53,731 nt of DNA from Comamonadaceae bacterium (GCA_947378785.1 CANCLK010000013.1:1-53731), one strand, 5' to 3'. Positions 1 to 8,916 are shown, counted from the stretch's first letter. The notes: generated by a model from the letters alone, not told the origin. Numbers and translations: made by a program.

Positions 1-2
1 TT

Positions 3-146
3 GCAGCTTACGCGTTCATCGTTGACGCCAAAGATGAAACTGCTGCCCGGTTCTATGTTCATCACGGGTTTATAGCGTTACCCGAGCAGCCACTGTGTCT
101 GTTGATGGCGCTGGCGACGGTCAAAGGCCTGATCAAGCCAACTTAG
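3..146 (+). CDS. GNAT family N-acetyltransferase, C-terminal fragment
   Basis: The window opens inside this gene; the last 47 codons are readable and end in TAG. The peptide contains [17 protein letters not shown], the typical final acetyl-CoA-binding region of GNAT acetyltransferases, particularly the small TacT-like toxins that are usually paired with a DUF1778/RHH antitoxin. The upstream part, and any antitoxin gene, lie outside the window, so the toxin assignment is an inference from this motif alone. The gene converges on tctA and the two coding ends overlap by 14 bases. Confidence 0.7.
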   Translation, partial: AAYAFIVDAKDETAARFYVHHGFIALPEQPLCLLMALATVKGLIKPT

Positions 147-1632
147 GCCCCGTCAACCTCTTCGCCAAACGCGGCAACACCAGCACGGCCAGCACCACGC
201 CGACCAGCGCGAGCGACATCGGGCGCTCAAGAAAGACCATGGCACTGCCCTCGCCGATTGACATGGCGTTGCGCAGTTGGGCTTCGGCCAATGGGCCGAG
301 GATCATGCCAACCACCACGGGGGCGGTCGGGAAGTCAAAGCGCCGCATCACCACGCCCAGCAGGCCGATGGCGTAGAGCAAGAACAAATCGAAGGCGCTT
401 TGCCGCATACCGTAGACACCGACCGTCGCAAAAATCAAAATGCCTGCGTACAAGTAGGGCTTGGGGATTTTGAGCAGCTTGACCCAGAGCCCGACCATCG
501 GCAAGTTGAGCACCAGCAGCATCACGTTGCCGATGTAGAGCGAGGCGATCAAGGCCCAGACCAAGGACGATGACGAGGTGAACAGCTGCGGGCCGGGCTG
601 GATACCGTAGTTCTGAAATGCCCCCAACAAGATGGCCGTGGTGTTGGAGGTGGGAATGCCCAGCGTGAGCAGCGGAATCATGGCAGCGGTGACCGTGGCG
701 TTGTTGGCCGCCTCGGGGCCGGCCACGCCTTCAATCGCGCCTTGGTTGCCAAACTCGTCTTTTACATCGGCCTTGGCCAGTTTCTTTTCCGTGGCGTAAC
801 TCAGGAAGGTTGGAATCTCGGTGCCACCTGCCGGGATGCAACCAAAGGGCGCGCCAATGGCCGTGCCGCGTAGCCATGCCGGCCAAGAACGGCGCCAGTC
901 GCGGGCCGTCATGTGGACCTTGCTCAACTTGTTTTGCTCTTCCACCACGCGGCCTTCGTAGAGCACGGCGTAAAGGGCTTCGGCCACGGCAAACAGCCCG
1001 ACCGCCACCAACACGATTTCAATGCCGTCGAGCAGTTCTGGCACACCACCGGTGTAGCGTGCTTGGCCAGAGATTTGGTCCATGCCAATCAGGCCAGCGG
1101 CCAGACCAACGAACAATGCGGTCATGCCGCGCACGGTGCTTTTGCCGAGCACCGCGCTGACAGTGGTGAAGGCCAGCAGCATCAGCATGAAGTACTCAGG
1201 CGGGCCGAGTTTGACTGCGTACTCGGCCACCACGGGCGCGAACAACGTCACCAGCACGGTGGCGATGGTGCCGGCGACAAACGAGCCGACGGCAGCCGTG
1301 GCCAGCGCTGCGCCAGCGCGCCCGCTCTTGGCCATCTTGTTGCCCTCCATCGCCGTCACCATGCTGGCGGTTTCTCCCGGCGTGTTGAGCAAGATCGAGG
1401 TGGTCGAGCCGCCATACATGGCACCGTAATAGATGCCTGCAAAAAAGATCATTGAGGCCGTGGCTTCGACCTTGGCGGTGATCGGCAGTAGCATCGCCAC
1501 CGCCACCGCAGGGCCAATACCTGGCAGCACACCAATGGCGGTGCCCAACGCACAACCGACAAAACACCACAGCAGGTTGACCGGTGTGGCCGCAGTGGCA
1601 AAGCCCTGCATCAGTTGGTTGAAAATATCCAT
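133..1632 (-). CDS. tctA: Tripartite tricarboxylate transporter large membrane subunit TctA
   Basis: The large integral membrane subunit of a tripartite tricarboxylate transporter, which imports carboxylates delivered by a periplasmic TctC receptor using an ion gradient. The product (about 499 residues) is strongly hydrophobic throughout. It carries the conserved GVLPGIGP turn near residues 34-41 and the [13 protein letters not shown] motif near residues 74-86, both diagnostic of TctA. The ATG at 1632 is preferred because the only longer start is a TTG at 1650 and the family usually begins close to this Met. It follows tctB by 33 bases in a tctC-tctB-tctA order. The substrate cannot be read from the sequence. 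Confidence 0.93.
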   Translation of the reverse strand: MDIFNQLMQGFATAATPVNLLWCFVGCALGTAIGVLPGIGPAVAVAMLLPITAKVEATASMIFFAGIYYGAMYGGSTTSILLNTPGETASMVTAMEGNKMAKSGRAGAALATAAVGSFVAGTIATVLVTLFAPVVAEYAVKLGPPEYFMLMLLAFTTVSAVLGKSTVRGMTALFVGLAAGLIGMDQISGQARYTGGVPELLDGIEIVLVAVGLFAVAEALYAVLYEGRVVEEQNKLSKVHMTARDWRRSWPAWLRGTAIGAPFGCIPAGGTEIPTFLSYATEKKLAKADVKDEFGNQGAIEGVAGPEAANNATVTAAMIPLLTLGIPTSNTTAILLGAFQNYGIQPGPQLFTSSSSLVWALIASLYIGNVMLLVLNLPMVGLWVKLLKIPKPYLYAGILIFATVGVYGMRQSAFDLFLLYAIGLLGVVMRRFDFPTAPVVVGMILGPLAEAQLRNAMSIGEGSAMVFLERPMSLALVGVVLAVLVLPRLAKRLTGPKLA

Positions 1633-1665
1633 GGCAGCGATGAGTCCCAAAAAACGATGAGACGC

Positions 1666-2211
1666 TTAGAGCCAGCCGGTGCCGGTGATGCCCGGCAGAT
1701 TGATGGCTAGAAATTGAGTGAAGGTCCAATAGACCGGCGCAGCAATCGCCAAGCCAATCAAGATGTCCTTGAGCCACATCCTCGGGCTGCGGGCGACGTT
1801 TCCTTCAGCCCCGCGCAGGCCCTGCACTGCCAGCACAAAACACAGGGTGCAGCTGAAGATGAATCCGATGGTGGTGATGAGGGCCGCGTTGGCCAAGAGG
1901 CCTGCTGAGACCCACACGAACCCGGGCCAATAAGCTTTGGCCGCACCCGTCGGCTCGTCAAGTGACCGAAAACCGCCGGTGTACGACTCCCACAGCATGA
2001 AGCCGCCGCACAGCAGCAGTGCCAGCGCCACCACCCACGGCAAGAAGTTCGGCCCAACACCCCCGTAACCCGCGTCAGACGAAATACTCAAAGCGCCGGT
2101 GGCCAAGCCCAGCGCCAACAAAACGACACCAACGCCAATGACCGTTTGAAATGGAGAAGCCGAGGTGGATGAAGGCGTGGCAGGGGAAGCAGGTGTAGTC
2201 ATCGTGAACAT
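1666..2211 (-). CDS. tctB: Tripartite tricarboxylate transporter small membrane subunit TctB
   Basis: The small membrane subunit that pairs with TctA. The protein has about 180 residues and four predicted hydrophobic segments, preceded by a Pro/Thr/Ser-rich cytoplasmic N-terminus. Size, topology and position directly before tctA identify it; TctB sequences are poorly conserved, so context carries most of the weight. The ATG at 2211 follows a purine-rich AGAG; another ATG lies nine bases downstream at 2202, and the longer reading frame would need a TTG at 2232. A palindromic repeat separates it from tctC, which may lower its transcription relative to the receptor gene. Confidence 0.88.
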   Translation of the reverse strand: MFTMTTPASPATPSSTSASPFQTVIGVGVVLLALGLATGALSISSDAGYGGVGPNFLPWVVALALLLCGGFMLWESYTGGFRSLDEPTGAAKAYWPGFVWVSAGLLANAALITTIGFIFSCTLCFVLAVQGLRGAEGNVARSPRMWLKDILIGLAIAAPVYWTFTQFLAINLPGITGTGWL

Positions 2212-2235
2212 CGCTCTATAAAAATCAAACAACTA

Positions 2236-2317
2236 CCCGTCATGGCGAGCGCAGCGTGGCCATCCATGGCTGCGAATTCGGGCTGCTGGACTGCCGCGCT
2301 TCGCTCGCAGTGACGGG
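2236..2317. repeat. Imperfect palindromic intergenic repeat between tctC and tctB
   Basis: The outer arms (2236-2256 and 2297-2317) are complementary at about 18 of 21 positions, and pairing continues imperfectly toward a GAATTC-centred loop. As RNA it would form a long hairpin between the tctC stop and the tctB start. It resembles the widespread REP-like elements that begin with GTCAT..CGAGCG in many bacterial genomes. Such elements can act as mRNA stabilisers or attenuators, which here would favour receptor over membrane subunit expression; that role is inferred. Confidence 0.75.
2238..2267 (+). repeat. 30-base direct repeat, copy 1
   Basis: This 30-base stretch, which forms most of the left arm of the palindromic element, recurs without mismatch at 2322-2351. 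Confidence 0.85.
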
Positions 2318-2321
2318 AGTG

Positions 2322-2351
2322 CGTCATGGCGAGCGCAGCGTGGCCATCCAT
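2322..2351 (+). repeat. 30-base direct repeat, copy 2 (solitary arm)
   Basis: An exact second copy of the left arm, lying only five bases beyond the palindrome and 11 bases from the tctC stop codon. It has no right arm of its own, so it looks like a partial duplication of the element. It could compete with copy 1 for pairing with the right arm. Confidence 0.85.
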
Positions 2352-2362
2352 CTTTGTGGGGC

Positions 2363-3322
2363 TCAGATCATGCCGGACTTGACCATCGTCGCGCGCAGGC
2401 TGGCGAAGTCATCGTCCACAAACTTCTCGAAAGCCGGACCAGAGAGCACCGCAGGCGTCCAGTTGTTTTTCTCAGAAGCCTCCGCCCAAGACTTGGTCTT
2501 GACGGCCTTGAGCACCAGATCTGTGAGCGCCTGACGCTGCGCCGGTGTGATGCCAGGCGCGCCATAAACGCCGCGCCAATTGCCGATCACCACATTGATG
2601 CCCAGTTCCTTGAGCGTTGGCACCGCCACGCCTTTGAGACGGGTGCCCGACGTCACGGCCAGCGCTTTCATCTTGCCGGTGGCGATGTATTCAGCGAACT
2701 CGCTGTAACCGCTACCGCCAATGGTGACGTTGCCGCCCAAGATGGCTGCCGTGGCTTCACCACCACCCCTGAATGCAACGTAGTTGATCTTCGACGGGTC
2801 AACGCCGACTTCACGGGCGATCATGGCCGCGGCAATGTGCTCAGTGGAACCCCGCGAACCACCACCCCACTTGACGCTGCCGGGGTCTTTCTTGAGTTGC
2901 GCAATGACGTCTGCCATCGACTTGAATGGCGAATTAGGCGGCAGCACAAACACGTTGTACTCGCTGGTCAGGCGGGCGATCGGCGTCGCCTGAGACAAGT
3001 TGACCGCCGGCTTGCTGGTGATCTGGCCGCCAAGCATCACGGCGCCCATGACCATCAGCGCATTGGCATCGCCCTTGCTGCCGTTGACAAATTGAGCCAA
3101 GCCCAAAGCACCTGCGGCACCGCCCCGGTTGTCAAAGATCACCGTGGCAGCAGCGCCTGAGTCCACCAAGGCTTTGCCGAGCGCCCGGCCGGTGGTGTCC
3201 CATCCGCCACCCGGGTTGGCGGGGATCATCATCTTGATGTTGACGGCGGCCAAGGCCGACAGCGGAAAGGCCCCCGTGGCGGCCAAGGCGGCTAGGGATT
3301 TAAGGAACATGTCACGGCGCAT
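2363..3322 (-). CDS. tctC: TctC periplasmic tricarboxylate-binding receptor (Bug family)
   Basis: The periplasmic receptor of the TctABC transporter. The 319-residue protein starts with a Sec-type signal peptide ending near residue 25 (ALA), then the Bug/TctC fold, with NPGGGWDTTGRALG replacing the usual PFxPGGxxD loop that contacts the carboxylate. Later blocks such as VKWGGGSRGSTEHIAA and FRGGGEATAAILGG are typical of true TctC receptors that sit beside tctBA, unlike the orphan Bug receptors elsewhere in the window. The ATG at 3322 has a strong AGGAG site about eight bases upstream. It is the first gene of the operon. Confidence 0.93.
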   Translation of the reverse strand: MRRDMFLKSLAALAATGAFPLSALAAVNIKMMIPANPGGGWDTTGRALGKALVDSGAAATVIFDNRGGAAGALGLAQFVNGSKGDANALMVMGAVMLGGQITSKPAVNLSQATPIARLTSEYNVFVLPPNSPFKSMADVIAQLKKDPGSVKWGGGSRGSTEHIAAAMIAREVGVDPSKINYVAFRGGGEATAAILGGNVTIGGSGYSEFAEYIATGKMKALAVTSGTRLKGVAVPTLKELGINVVIGNWRGVYGAPGITPAQRQALTDLVLKAVKTKSWAEASEKNNWTPAVLSGPAFEKFVDDDFASLRATMVKSGMI

Positions 3323-3421
3323 TGAAAGTCTCCTCTTTGGTAAATTTTATACAGGGCAAAGCATCATGCCCCGGAAACTGCGATTGTCATGCGCTTGCCG
3401 CTGATTCGGAAATAATGTCTC

Positions 3422-3823
3422 ATGGAAAAAATGCGCATCGACAAATGGCTGTGGGCTGCCCGCTTTTACAAAACACGCACCTTAGCGGCCGAAGAAATAG
3501 ACAAGGGCCGGGTCCAAATTAACGGCCAAGATGTGAAACCCGCGCGAGACGTCAAGGCGGGCGACACGCTGACCCTTCGCCAAGGGCCGGTGTTGCGGGC
3601 CGTGGTCGTCAAAGGCCTGAGCATGCAACGTGGGGCCGCGCCAGTGGCGCAACTGCTGTACGAAGAAACCCCAGAAAGCGTCGCCAACCGGCAACAGGCA
3701 GCCGAGCAGCGCAAGCTCAACAACGAACCGGCAGACAGCATCGAGCACGGCCGCCCGACCAAACGCGACCGTCGCAGCATGGACAAAAACTGGGGTGACC
3801 GTTGGAGCGCGTCAGCCGATTGA
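3422..3823 (+). CDS. hslR: RNA-binding S4 domain protein, Hsp15/HslR family
   Basis: A 133-residue protein whose first 70 residues form an S4 RNA-binding domain (MRIDKWLWAARFYKTRT and then GRVQINGQDVKPARDVKAGD). The lysine/arginine-rich tail is typical of Hsp15. In E. coli, Hsp15 binds free 50S subunits that carry a blocked nascent chain and takes part in ribosome rescue after heat shock. The gene is divergent from tctC (99 bases between starts) and converges on the SDR gene with a ten-base gap. It looks like a single-gene housekeeping unit unrelated to the transport genes around it. Confidence 0.9.
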   Translation: MEKMRIDKWLWAARFYKTRTLAAEEIDKGRVQINGQDVKPARDVKAGDTLTLRQGPVLRAVVVKGLSMQRGAAPVAQLLYEETPESVANRQQAAEQRKLNNEPADSIEHGRPTKRDRRSMDKNWGDRWSASAD

Positions 3824-3833
3824 ACGCTGGGGT

Positions 3834-4634
3834 TTAAACCACCATCGGCGTGGCGGCACCGTCCATGGACAAGATCACGCCTGTCACATAGCTGGCGCGG
3901 GGTGATGCCAAAAACAACACCGCATCGGCAATTTCTTCAGGCTGCGCCAGTCGCCCGAGTGGGTACTTTTGCGTGGCCTGCAGCAAAGCCTCATCAACAG
4001 AAATGGCGCTGAGTTTGGCGGCGGTGACGAGGCCGCTTTTCAGCCTGTCGGTGAAGGTGGAACCCGGATTCACAGCGTTGATGCGAACGCCTTTCGGGCC
4101 ATAAGCTGCAGCCAGGCCAGCACTGATCAACATCAGCGCCGCGTTGGCCGCCCCACCCGGCAAATGGAACGAGCTCGCCACCTTACCGCCCGCCCCCACG
4201 ATGTTGACGATGGCGCCCTGCCCGCGCTGGCCCATTTTTTTAACCACCAGATCAATCATGTGCACGTAGGTGAAAAACTTGGCATCCATGGCGTCGCGCC
4301 AGACTTGGGCATTCAGCTCGTCGGGCACAGTGCGCTGGGCTGCACCGGCAGAGTTGACCAGCACATCCACGGGGCCATACAGGGCCTCGGCCTGCGTCAA
4401 CGCGCGCTCAGCCTCGGCGGGTACTTTGAGGTCAGCGGCGAACAGGCCGATGCGTTCTTTAAAATCTGACGACTCCAACAGCAATGCCGCCAAAGCCGTA
4501 TCGAGATTGCCGGAACTCCGGGACACCAAACTGACCTTTGCGCCCTCACGCAAAAATCCTTGTGCGCAGGCCAAGCCAATCCCTTTGCTACCGCCAGTGA
4601 TGAGCACGTGTTGCCCGGAGAGTTTTAAATCCAT
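3834..4634 (-). CDS. SDR-fold protein lacking the catalytic Ser-Tyr-Lys residues
   Basis: A 266-residue Rossmann-fold protein of the short-chain dehydrogenase/reductase family. The nucleotide-binding TGGSKGIG (13-20) and structural NSAG (94-97) motifs are intact, as are the NAVNPG and C-terminal SMDGA regions. In the active site, however, the expected YxxxK is read as GGAAN (160-164), so both Tyr and Lys are missing, and the usual Ser is replaced in NIVGAGG. It therefore probably binds NAD(P) but cannot use the standard SDR mechanism. It is the last gene of the LysR-led operon, 42 bases after a Bug receptor gene. An AAAGGA site precedes the ATG. Confidence 0.85.
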   Translation of the reverse strand: MDLKLSGQHVLITGGSKGIGLACAQGFLREGAKVSLVSRSSGNLDTALAALLLESSDFKERIGLFAADLKVPAEAERALTQAEALYGPVDVLVNSAGAAQRTVPDELNAQVWRDAMDAKFFTYVHMIDLVVKKMGQRGQGAIVNIVGAGGKVASSFHLPGGAANAALMLISAGLAAAYGPKGVRINAVNPGSTFTDRLKSGLVTAAKLSAISVDEALLQATQKYPLGRLAQPEEIADAVLFLASPRASYVTGVILSMDGAATPMVV

Positions 4635-4676
4635 GATGTGTCCTTTGTGAAAAGTGTGTTGAATCGGAAGCCGAAC

Positions 4677-5714
4677 TCACTCGACCGAAATACCTGCCGC
4701 CTTGACCACTTGACCGTAGCGGGCCAGGTCACGGCGCATTTCTTCTCGGAACTGCTCGGCGCTGCCGGGGGTGGCGTCAATGCCCAAAATACGGAGTCTC
4801 TCGCGCACGGCCGGATCATTCAGCACGGCATTCAAATCGGCGTTGAGCCGGTTGGCAATGGCAGGGGGCAAGTTCGCAGGGGCGAGCAAACCAACCCATG
4901 AATTCACCACAAAATCAGGCACGCCGGCTTCAATGAAGGTAGGCACATCTGGCAGCGAAGAAGAACGCTGTGCGCTCGACACGGCCACGGCATGCAACTT
5001 GCCCGACTTGACGAAGCCATGCGCACCAGCCACCGCCGTGTAGACCAGTGGAATGGTGCCGCCAACCACATCGGTCATGGCTTGACTACCGCCTTTGTAA
5101 GGCACGTGGACCAGCTTGGCACCGGTCTTGAGTTTCAACAGTTCACCGGCAATATGCGGTGTACCGCCAGTGCCTGATGTGCCAAAAGACAAACCGCCGG
5201 GCGTACTTTTAGACACGGCGATGACATCGGCCAGACTCTTGACGGGCGCATCGGGATGGGCCACCAAGATCAAGGTTGCGTCACCGATTTTCCCAATCGA
5301 AGTGAAATCTTTCAGCGTGTCAAAGGGCAACTTGACCAACACATGCGGGGCGATCACCAGCGTGCCGTCAAAGCCCAACACCAAGGTGTAGCCATCTGGC
5401 GCTGCACTTTTAACCAAGGACGTGCCGATGGTGCCCGATGCACCCGGTTTGTTGTCGACCACCACATTTTGGCCAAGACGTTTACCCAAATATTCCGCAA
5501 CCAGACGGGCACTGGTGTCGGTGACACCCCCCGGCGTGAAAGGCACAACGAGACGAATGGGTTTATTGGGCCAACCGTCTTGTGCCTGTGCTGCAGTCGT
5601 GACGCCGCCGAGGCTTAGCACGGACACGGCGGCGATGGCGACACATGACAGCCAGGCTCTACGGCCATGGGGTGAGCACAAGGATTTCACCGACTTGGAT
5701 ACGTGAATTTTCAT
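4677..5714 (-). CDS. Bug-family (TctC) periplasmic solute-binding protein
   Basis: A 345-residue periplasmic receptor. A long signal peptide with basic N-region and hydrophobic core ends at about AAQA (41-44). It is followed by the family start WPNKPIRLVVPFTPGGVTDTSARLVAE, where the PFTPGG loop contacts the bound carboxylate, and by the FGTSGTGGTPHIAGELL and HVPYKGGSQA blocks. No TctA/TctB genes accompany it, so its membrane partner is elsewhere or it acts as an orphan receptor. Its operon with CoA-transferase and lyase genes suggests that it delivers the organic acid these enzymes degrade. AGGAGA lies seven bases upstream of the ATG. Confidence 0.92.
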   Translation of the reverse strand: MKIHVSKSVKSLCSPHGRRAWLSCVAIAAVSVLSLGGVTTAAQAQDGWPNKPIRLVVPFTPGGVTDTSARLVAEYLGKRLGQNVVVDNKPGASGTIGTSLVKSAAPDGYTLVLGFDGTLVIAPHVLVKLPFDTLKDFTSIGKIGDATLILVAHPDAPVKSLADVIAVSKSTPGGLSFGTSGTGGTPHIAGELLKLKTGAKLVHVPYKGGSQAMTDVVGGTIPLVYTAVAGAHGFVKSGKLHAVAVSSAQRSSSLPDVPTFIEAGVPDFVVNSWVGLLAPANLPPAIANRLNADLNAVLNDPAVRERLRILGIDATPGSAEQFREEMRRDLARYGQVVKAAGISVE

Positions 5715-5753
5715 GACTGTCTCCTGTTGTTTTAATCGGCGTCGGCTTAAGCT

Positions 5754-6644
5754 TCAGTTCACTTCGGCGTAGCGCTTGTCAAAATCCCAAACTTCCTGAA
5801 ATCCCATGAGCTGCGTCAGCTCATTGAACGGCATCAGTGGAACCGCTGCCCCCACCGAAGAGCCCGTATTTTTAAGCTGGCTGTACACCGTTTTCATGGC
5901 CTCCGTGGCGGCCAGCAAAGCGGTCACGGGAAAGATAGCAATTTTGTAGCCAATAGCCTCTAGTTCGGTTTGGCTGAGCACCGGCGTACGCCCACCTTCG
6001 ACCATGTTGGCGACCAGTGGCAAGTCAGTGCTGCGGCCGATTGCCTGCATCTCCTCGACGGTTTCTGGTGACTCTACAAAGAGGATGTCGGCACCCGCAC
6101 GGCCGTAAGCCTCCGCACGCCGCAGCGCTTCGTCAAGGCCCAAGGTGCTGCGTGCATCGGTGCGGGCGATGATCAAGAAATCAGCGCTGTTGCGCGAGTC
6201 ACGGGCGACCTGAATCTTACGTACCATGTCGGCCATGGGAATCACGCGCCGACCCGGCGTATGACCGCACTTTTTAGGGAACTCTTGATCTTCCAGTTGA
6301 ATGGCCGCCGCCCCAGCCGCTTCGTAACCACGCACGGTGTGGCACACATTGAGCAGGCCGCCGTAGCCGGTGTCGCCATCAGCGATCAAAGGGGCGCGCG
6401 CCATGGAGGCCATCGACTTGACGCGTCCAACCATGTCGGAATAGGTGGCAATGCCCGCATCGGGCAAGCCAAGGTGCGAAGCCACCGTGCCAAAGCCTGT
6501 CATGTACAAGGCCTCAAAACCGAAGGTGTCGGCCAAGCGCAGCGAGACCATGTCGTGAACGCCTGGCGCCACCACCAGCCCTGGCTGTTGAAGTCGCTGT
6601 AAAAATGTCGATGCGGATGAGGTGTTGGGGTTCATAGGTTTCAT
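5754..6644 (-). CDS. Isocitrate lyase / PEP mutase superfamily enzyme
   Basis: A 296-residue TIM-barrel enzyme of the isocitrate lyase/phosphoenolpyruvate mutase superfamily. It has the metal-binding region ADGDTGYG (88-95), the EDQ at 118-120 and KKCGH (124-128). The catalytic Cys in KKCGH marks lyases of the methylisocitrate lyase and 2,3-dimethylmalate lyase type rather than PEP mutases or oxaloacetate decarboxylases. These enzymes cleave C-C bonds in substituted malates or isocitrates to give pyruvate or glyoxylate. No prpC or other methylcitrate-cycle gene is nearby, so prpB itself is unlikely. A second ATG at 6635 is equally possible as the start. Confidence 0.85.
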   Translation of the reverse strand: MKPMNPNTSSASTFLQRLQQPGLVVAPGVHDMVSLRLADTFGFEALYMTGFGTVASHLGLPDAGIATYSDMVGRVKSMASMARAPLIADGDTGYGGLLNVCHTVRGYEAAGAAAIQLEDQEFPKKCGHTPGRRVIPMADMVRKIQVARDSRNSADFLIIARTDARSTLGLDEALRRAEAYGRAGADILFVESPETVEEMQAIGRSTDLPLVANMVEGGRTPVLSQTELEAIGYKIAIFPVTALLAATEAMKTVYSQLKNTGSSVGAAVPLMPFNELTQLMGFQEVWDFDKRYAEVN

Positions 6645-6714
6645 GGATAGCGTGTGTGTTGAACAATTTCAAGTATGGGCTTTGTCAATCCCTGTCAGCC
6701 TATCACCCCGTGTA

Positions 6715-7653
6715 TCAGCCAGAAAACTTTTCGCGAAGTTCGGCAACATAAGCGGGGGCAGGATGCAACGTCATGCTAGGTCCTGCCTTGGCCACTTGAC
6801 CGGGCACGTCGTGGCCCACGATCGTCGGCATCTCGCGGGCGACTTGCAGCAATCGTTCCAGCACCATGCCGGTGTCGTAGCCCATGGCGTCAAGCATGTG
6901 AACCGCGTCTTCGCTGCAGACATTGCCGCTGGCGCCGGGTGCATACGGGCAGCCACCGAGTCCACCCAGGGAGCCGTCAAAACGCTCAATACCGGCCTGC
7001 ACTGCCGCCAACATATTGGCCAGCCCCATGCCGCGCGTGTTGTGAAAATGCAGGGTGAGTTGCTGCGTCAGTTTGGCTTGCAAAGCCTCCACCAAGCGGC
7101 TCACCTGCCCCGGATGGGCCATACCCGTGGTGTCGCAAATGGTCAACCCACGCACCCCTAAGTCAGCGAAGCGCTGCGCCCACTGCAACACCTCATGCTG
7201 CGTCACCTCGCCCTCCATCGGGCAACCAAAGGCGCAGGACAAAGACACATTGATGGGGGTCTGGCCGTCAACCCGCTGGATGACTTCTGTCAACGCCGCA
7301 AAACTGTGTTCGCGGGGCATTCGCAGATTGGCCAAGTTGTGCGTCTCAGACACCGACATCACCAGATTGAGTTCGTCGGCACGCGACTCCAGCGCCCGCT
7401 CGGCACCGCGTAAGTTCGGCACCAGCACGGTGTATTCAACACCCGACGCGCGCTGGATGCGGCCCATCACTTCCTCCGCATCACGCAACATCGGAATCGC
7501 CTTGGGCGAGGTGAAAGAGGTCACCTCGATCTTGGCGTAGCCGCACTCGCTCAGCGCGTCGATCAAAGCGATCTTGCTGTCGGTTGGCACAAATTCAGGC
7601 TCGATTTGAAAGCCATCGCGTGTCGACACTTCGTTGAAGTAAATACGTTTCAT
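6715..7653 (-). CDS. Hydroxymethylglutaryl-CoA lyase family protein
   Basis: A 312-residue DRE-TIM metallolyase. It has catalytic Arg-Asp at 12-13 (TRDGFQ), metal-binding HFHN (202-205) and the HMG-CoA lyase signature GGLGGCPYAPGASGN (230-244), whose Cys235 corresponds to the catalytic Cys266 of the human enzyme. The family splits 3-hydroxy-3-methylglutaryl-CoA into acetyl-CoA and acetoacetate, and some bacterial members cleave related 3-hydroxy-acyl-CoAs such as citramalyl-CoA. The start overlaps the CoA-transferase stop as ATGA, so the pair is probably translationally coupled and works in sequence: CoA activation followed by cleavage. Confidence 0.9.
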   Translation of the reverse strand: MKRIYFNEVSTRDGFQIEPEFVPTDSKIALIDALSECGYAKIEVTSFTSPKAIPMLRDAEEVMGRIQRASGVEYTVLVPNLRGAERALESRADELNLVMSVSETHNLANLRMPREHSFAALTEVIQRVDGQTPINVSLSCAFGCPMEGEVTQHEVLQWAQRFADLGVRGLTICDTTGMAHPGQVSRLVEALQAKLTQQLTLHFHNTRGMGLANMLAAVQAGIERFDGSLGGLGGCPYAPGASGNVCSEDAVHMLDAMGYDTGMVLERLLQVAREMPTIVGHDVPGQVAKAGPSMTLHPAPAYVAELREKFSG

Positions 7654-8882
7654 TTTTCAGATCCTTCAACAATGCCGCGGTCATACAAGGCTTGAATTTG
7701 CGCGGGGGTCAAACCCACTTCACGCAACACAGCCAGGGTATCTTGCCCGGCGTTGGGCGCGTTGCGGCGGTGCGAGCCAGGCGTGCGCGAGAGCTTCGGC
7801 ACAATACCGGGCACGGCCAGCGTGCTGCCATCGTCCATCTGCACCTGCTGGATCATGCCTCGGGCTTGGTAATGCGGATCGGCAGCGATGTCCGCCACCG
7901 TGTAAATTTTGCCGGCGGGCACGGACGCAGCGTCAAGCGCCGCGAGGACTTCGTCAACGCTGTGCGTCGCCGTCCATTGACCAATGGCGGCGTCGAGTTC
8001 CGTCACGCGGAGAACCCGCCCGGTGTTGTCGGCCAGCGTGGGATCGGCGCCCAGATCAGCGCGGCCAATCACCGTCATCAGCCGCTTGAAAATGCTGTCG
8101 CCGTTGCCGGCGACCAAGGCATAAGCGCCGTCCTTGCACAGGTAAGCGTTGCTGGGCGCGATGCCTGGCAGCGCGCTACCAGCCGGCCCACGCACGGCGC
8201 CAAAGGCGCTGTATTCGGGCAGCAGGCTTTCCATGCAATTGAACACCGCCTCATACAGCGCGACGTCGATCACCTGACCCTCGCCGGTCTTGGCGCGGTG
8301 TTGCAGTGCCACCAAAATTCCGATCACACCGTGCAGCGCGGCCAGCGTGTCGCCAATACTGACACCGACGCGCACCGGCACGTGGTCGGGTTCAGCCGTC
8401 AAGTGGCGCAGTCCACCCATGGCCTCGGCCACCACGCCGAAGCCGGGGCGGTCGCGGTACGGTCCGGTTTGCCCGTAGCCACTGATGCGCAGCATGATCA
8501 GACCGGGGTTGAGTTGGTGCAAATCGTCAGGGCCGAGACCCCAAGCCTCCATCGCACCCGGCCGAAAATTTTCGATCACCACATCACACTCAGCCGCCAG
8601 TGAGCGAACAATGTCTTGCGCCTCGGGCTGTCGCAGATCAAGCGCGACCGAGCGTTTGTTGCGCGACTGCACCTGCCACCAGACGGAGGTGCCGTCCTTC
8701 AGCAAGCGCCATTTGCGCAGCGGATCGCCAGCGCCCAGGGTTTCGATCTTGATGACGTCGGCACCGAAATCCCCGAGTGTCTTGGCCGCAAAAGGGCCGG
8801 CGATCAACTGGCCGAGTTCGAGGACTTTGAGGCCACTCAGGGCAGCGGTGCCGAGGGCGGTGGGTGATGAGGTAATAGACAT
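7650..8882 (-). CDS. CaiB/BaiF family (class III) CoA-transferase
   Basis: A 410-residue class III CoA-transferase. It begins with LSGLKVLELGQLIAGPFAAKTLGDFGADVIKIE and carries SRNKRSVALDL, and the catalytic Asp is most likely D178 in the SIGDTLAALHG segment. These enzymes move CoA between carboxylic acids (formyl-CoA:oxalate, succinyl-CoA:citramalate, carnitine and others). Directly coupled to an HMG-CoA-lyase-type gene, it probably activates the acid that the lyase then cleaves. Succinyl-CoA:citramalate or itaconate CoA-transferase are reasonable candidates, but the sequence alone does not decide. Confidence 0.9.
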   Translation of the reverse strand: MSITSSPTALGTAALSGLKVLELGQLIAGPFAAKTLGDFGADVIKIETLGAGDPLRKWRLLKDGTSVWWQVQSRNKRSVALDLRQPEAQDIVRSLAAECDVVIENFRPGAMEAWGLGPDDLHQLNPGLIMLRISGYGQTGPYRDRPGFGVVAEAMGGLRHLTAEPDHVPVRVGVSIGDTLAALHGVIGILVALQHRAKTGEGQVIDVALYEAVFNCMESLLPEYSAFGAVRGPAGSALPGIAPSNAYLCKDGAYALVAGNGDSIFKRLMTVIGRADLGADPTLADNTGRVLRVTELDAAIGQWTATHSVDEVLAALDAASVPAGKIYTVADIAADPHYQARGMIQQVQMDDGSTLAVPGIVPKLSRTPGSHRRNAPNAGQDTLAVLREVGLTPAQIQALYDRGIVEGSEK

Positions 8883-8916
8883 GGACCAGAGTGTGCCCCG
8901 TGCCGGCGACCACTGT

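Noticed and set aside
913-1455. Long plus-strand open frame opposite tctA
   Set aside because: It is an antisense shadow of a hydrophobic, well-conserved gene; the translation is His/Gln/Arg-rich with no domain and there is no ribosome binding site.
2354-3160. 268-codon plus-strand open frame opposite tctC
   Set aside because: Antisense to a clear TctC gene in a GC-rich genome; composition is typical of a shadow frame (many His, Arg, Gln).
5754-6644. Naming the isocitrate-lyase-family gene prpB
   Set aside because: No methylcitrate synthase or other prp gene is nearby, and the family motif alone also fits dimethylmalate lyase and relatives.
7692-8603. 303-codon open frame opposite the CoA-transferase gene
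   Set aside because: The CoA-transferase reading is supported by family motifs along its whole length; the opposite frame shows no recognisable protein.
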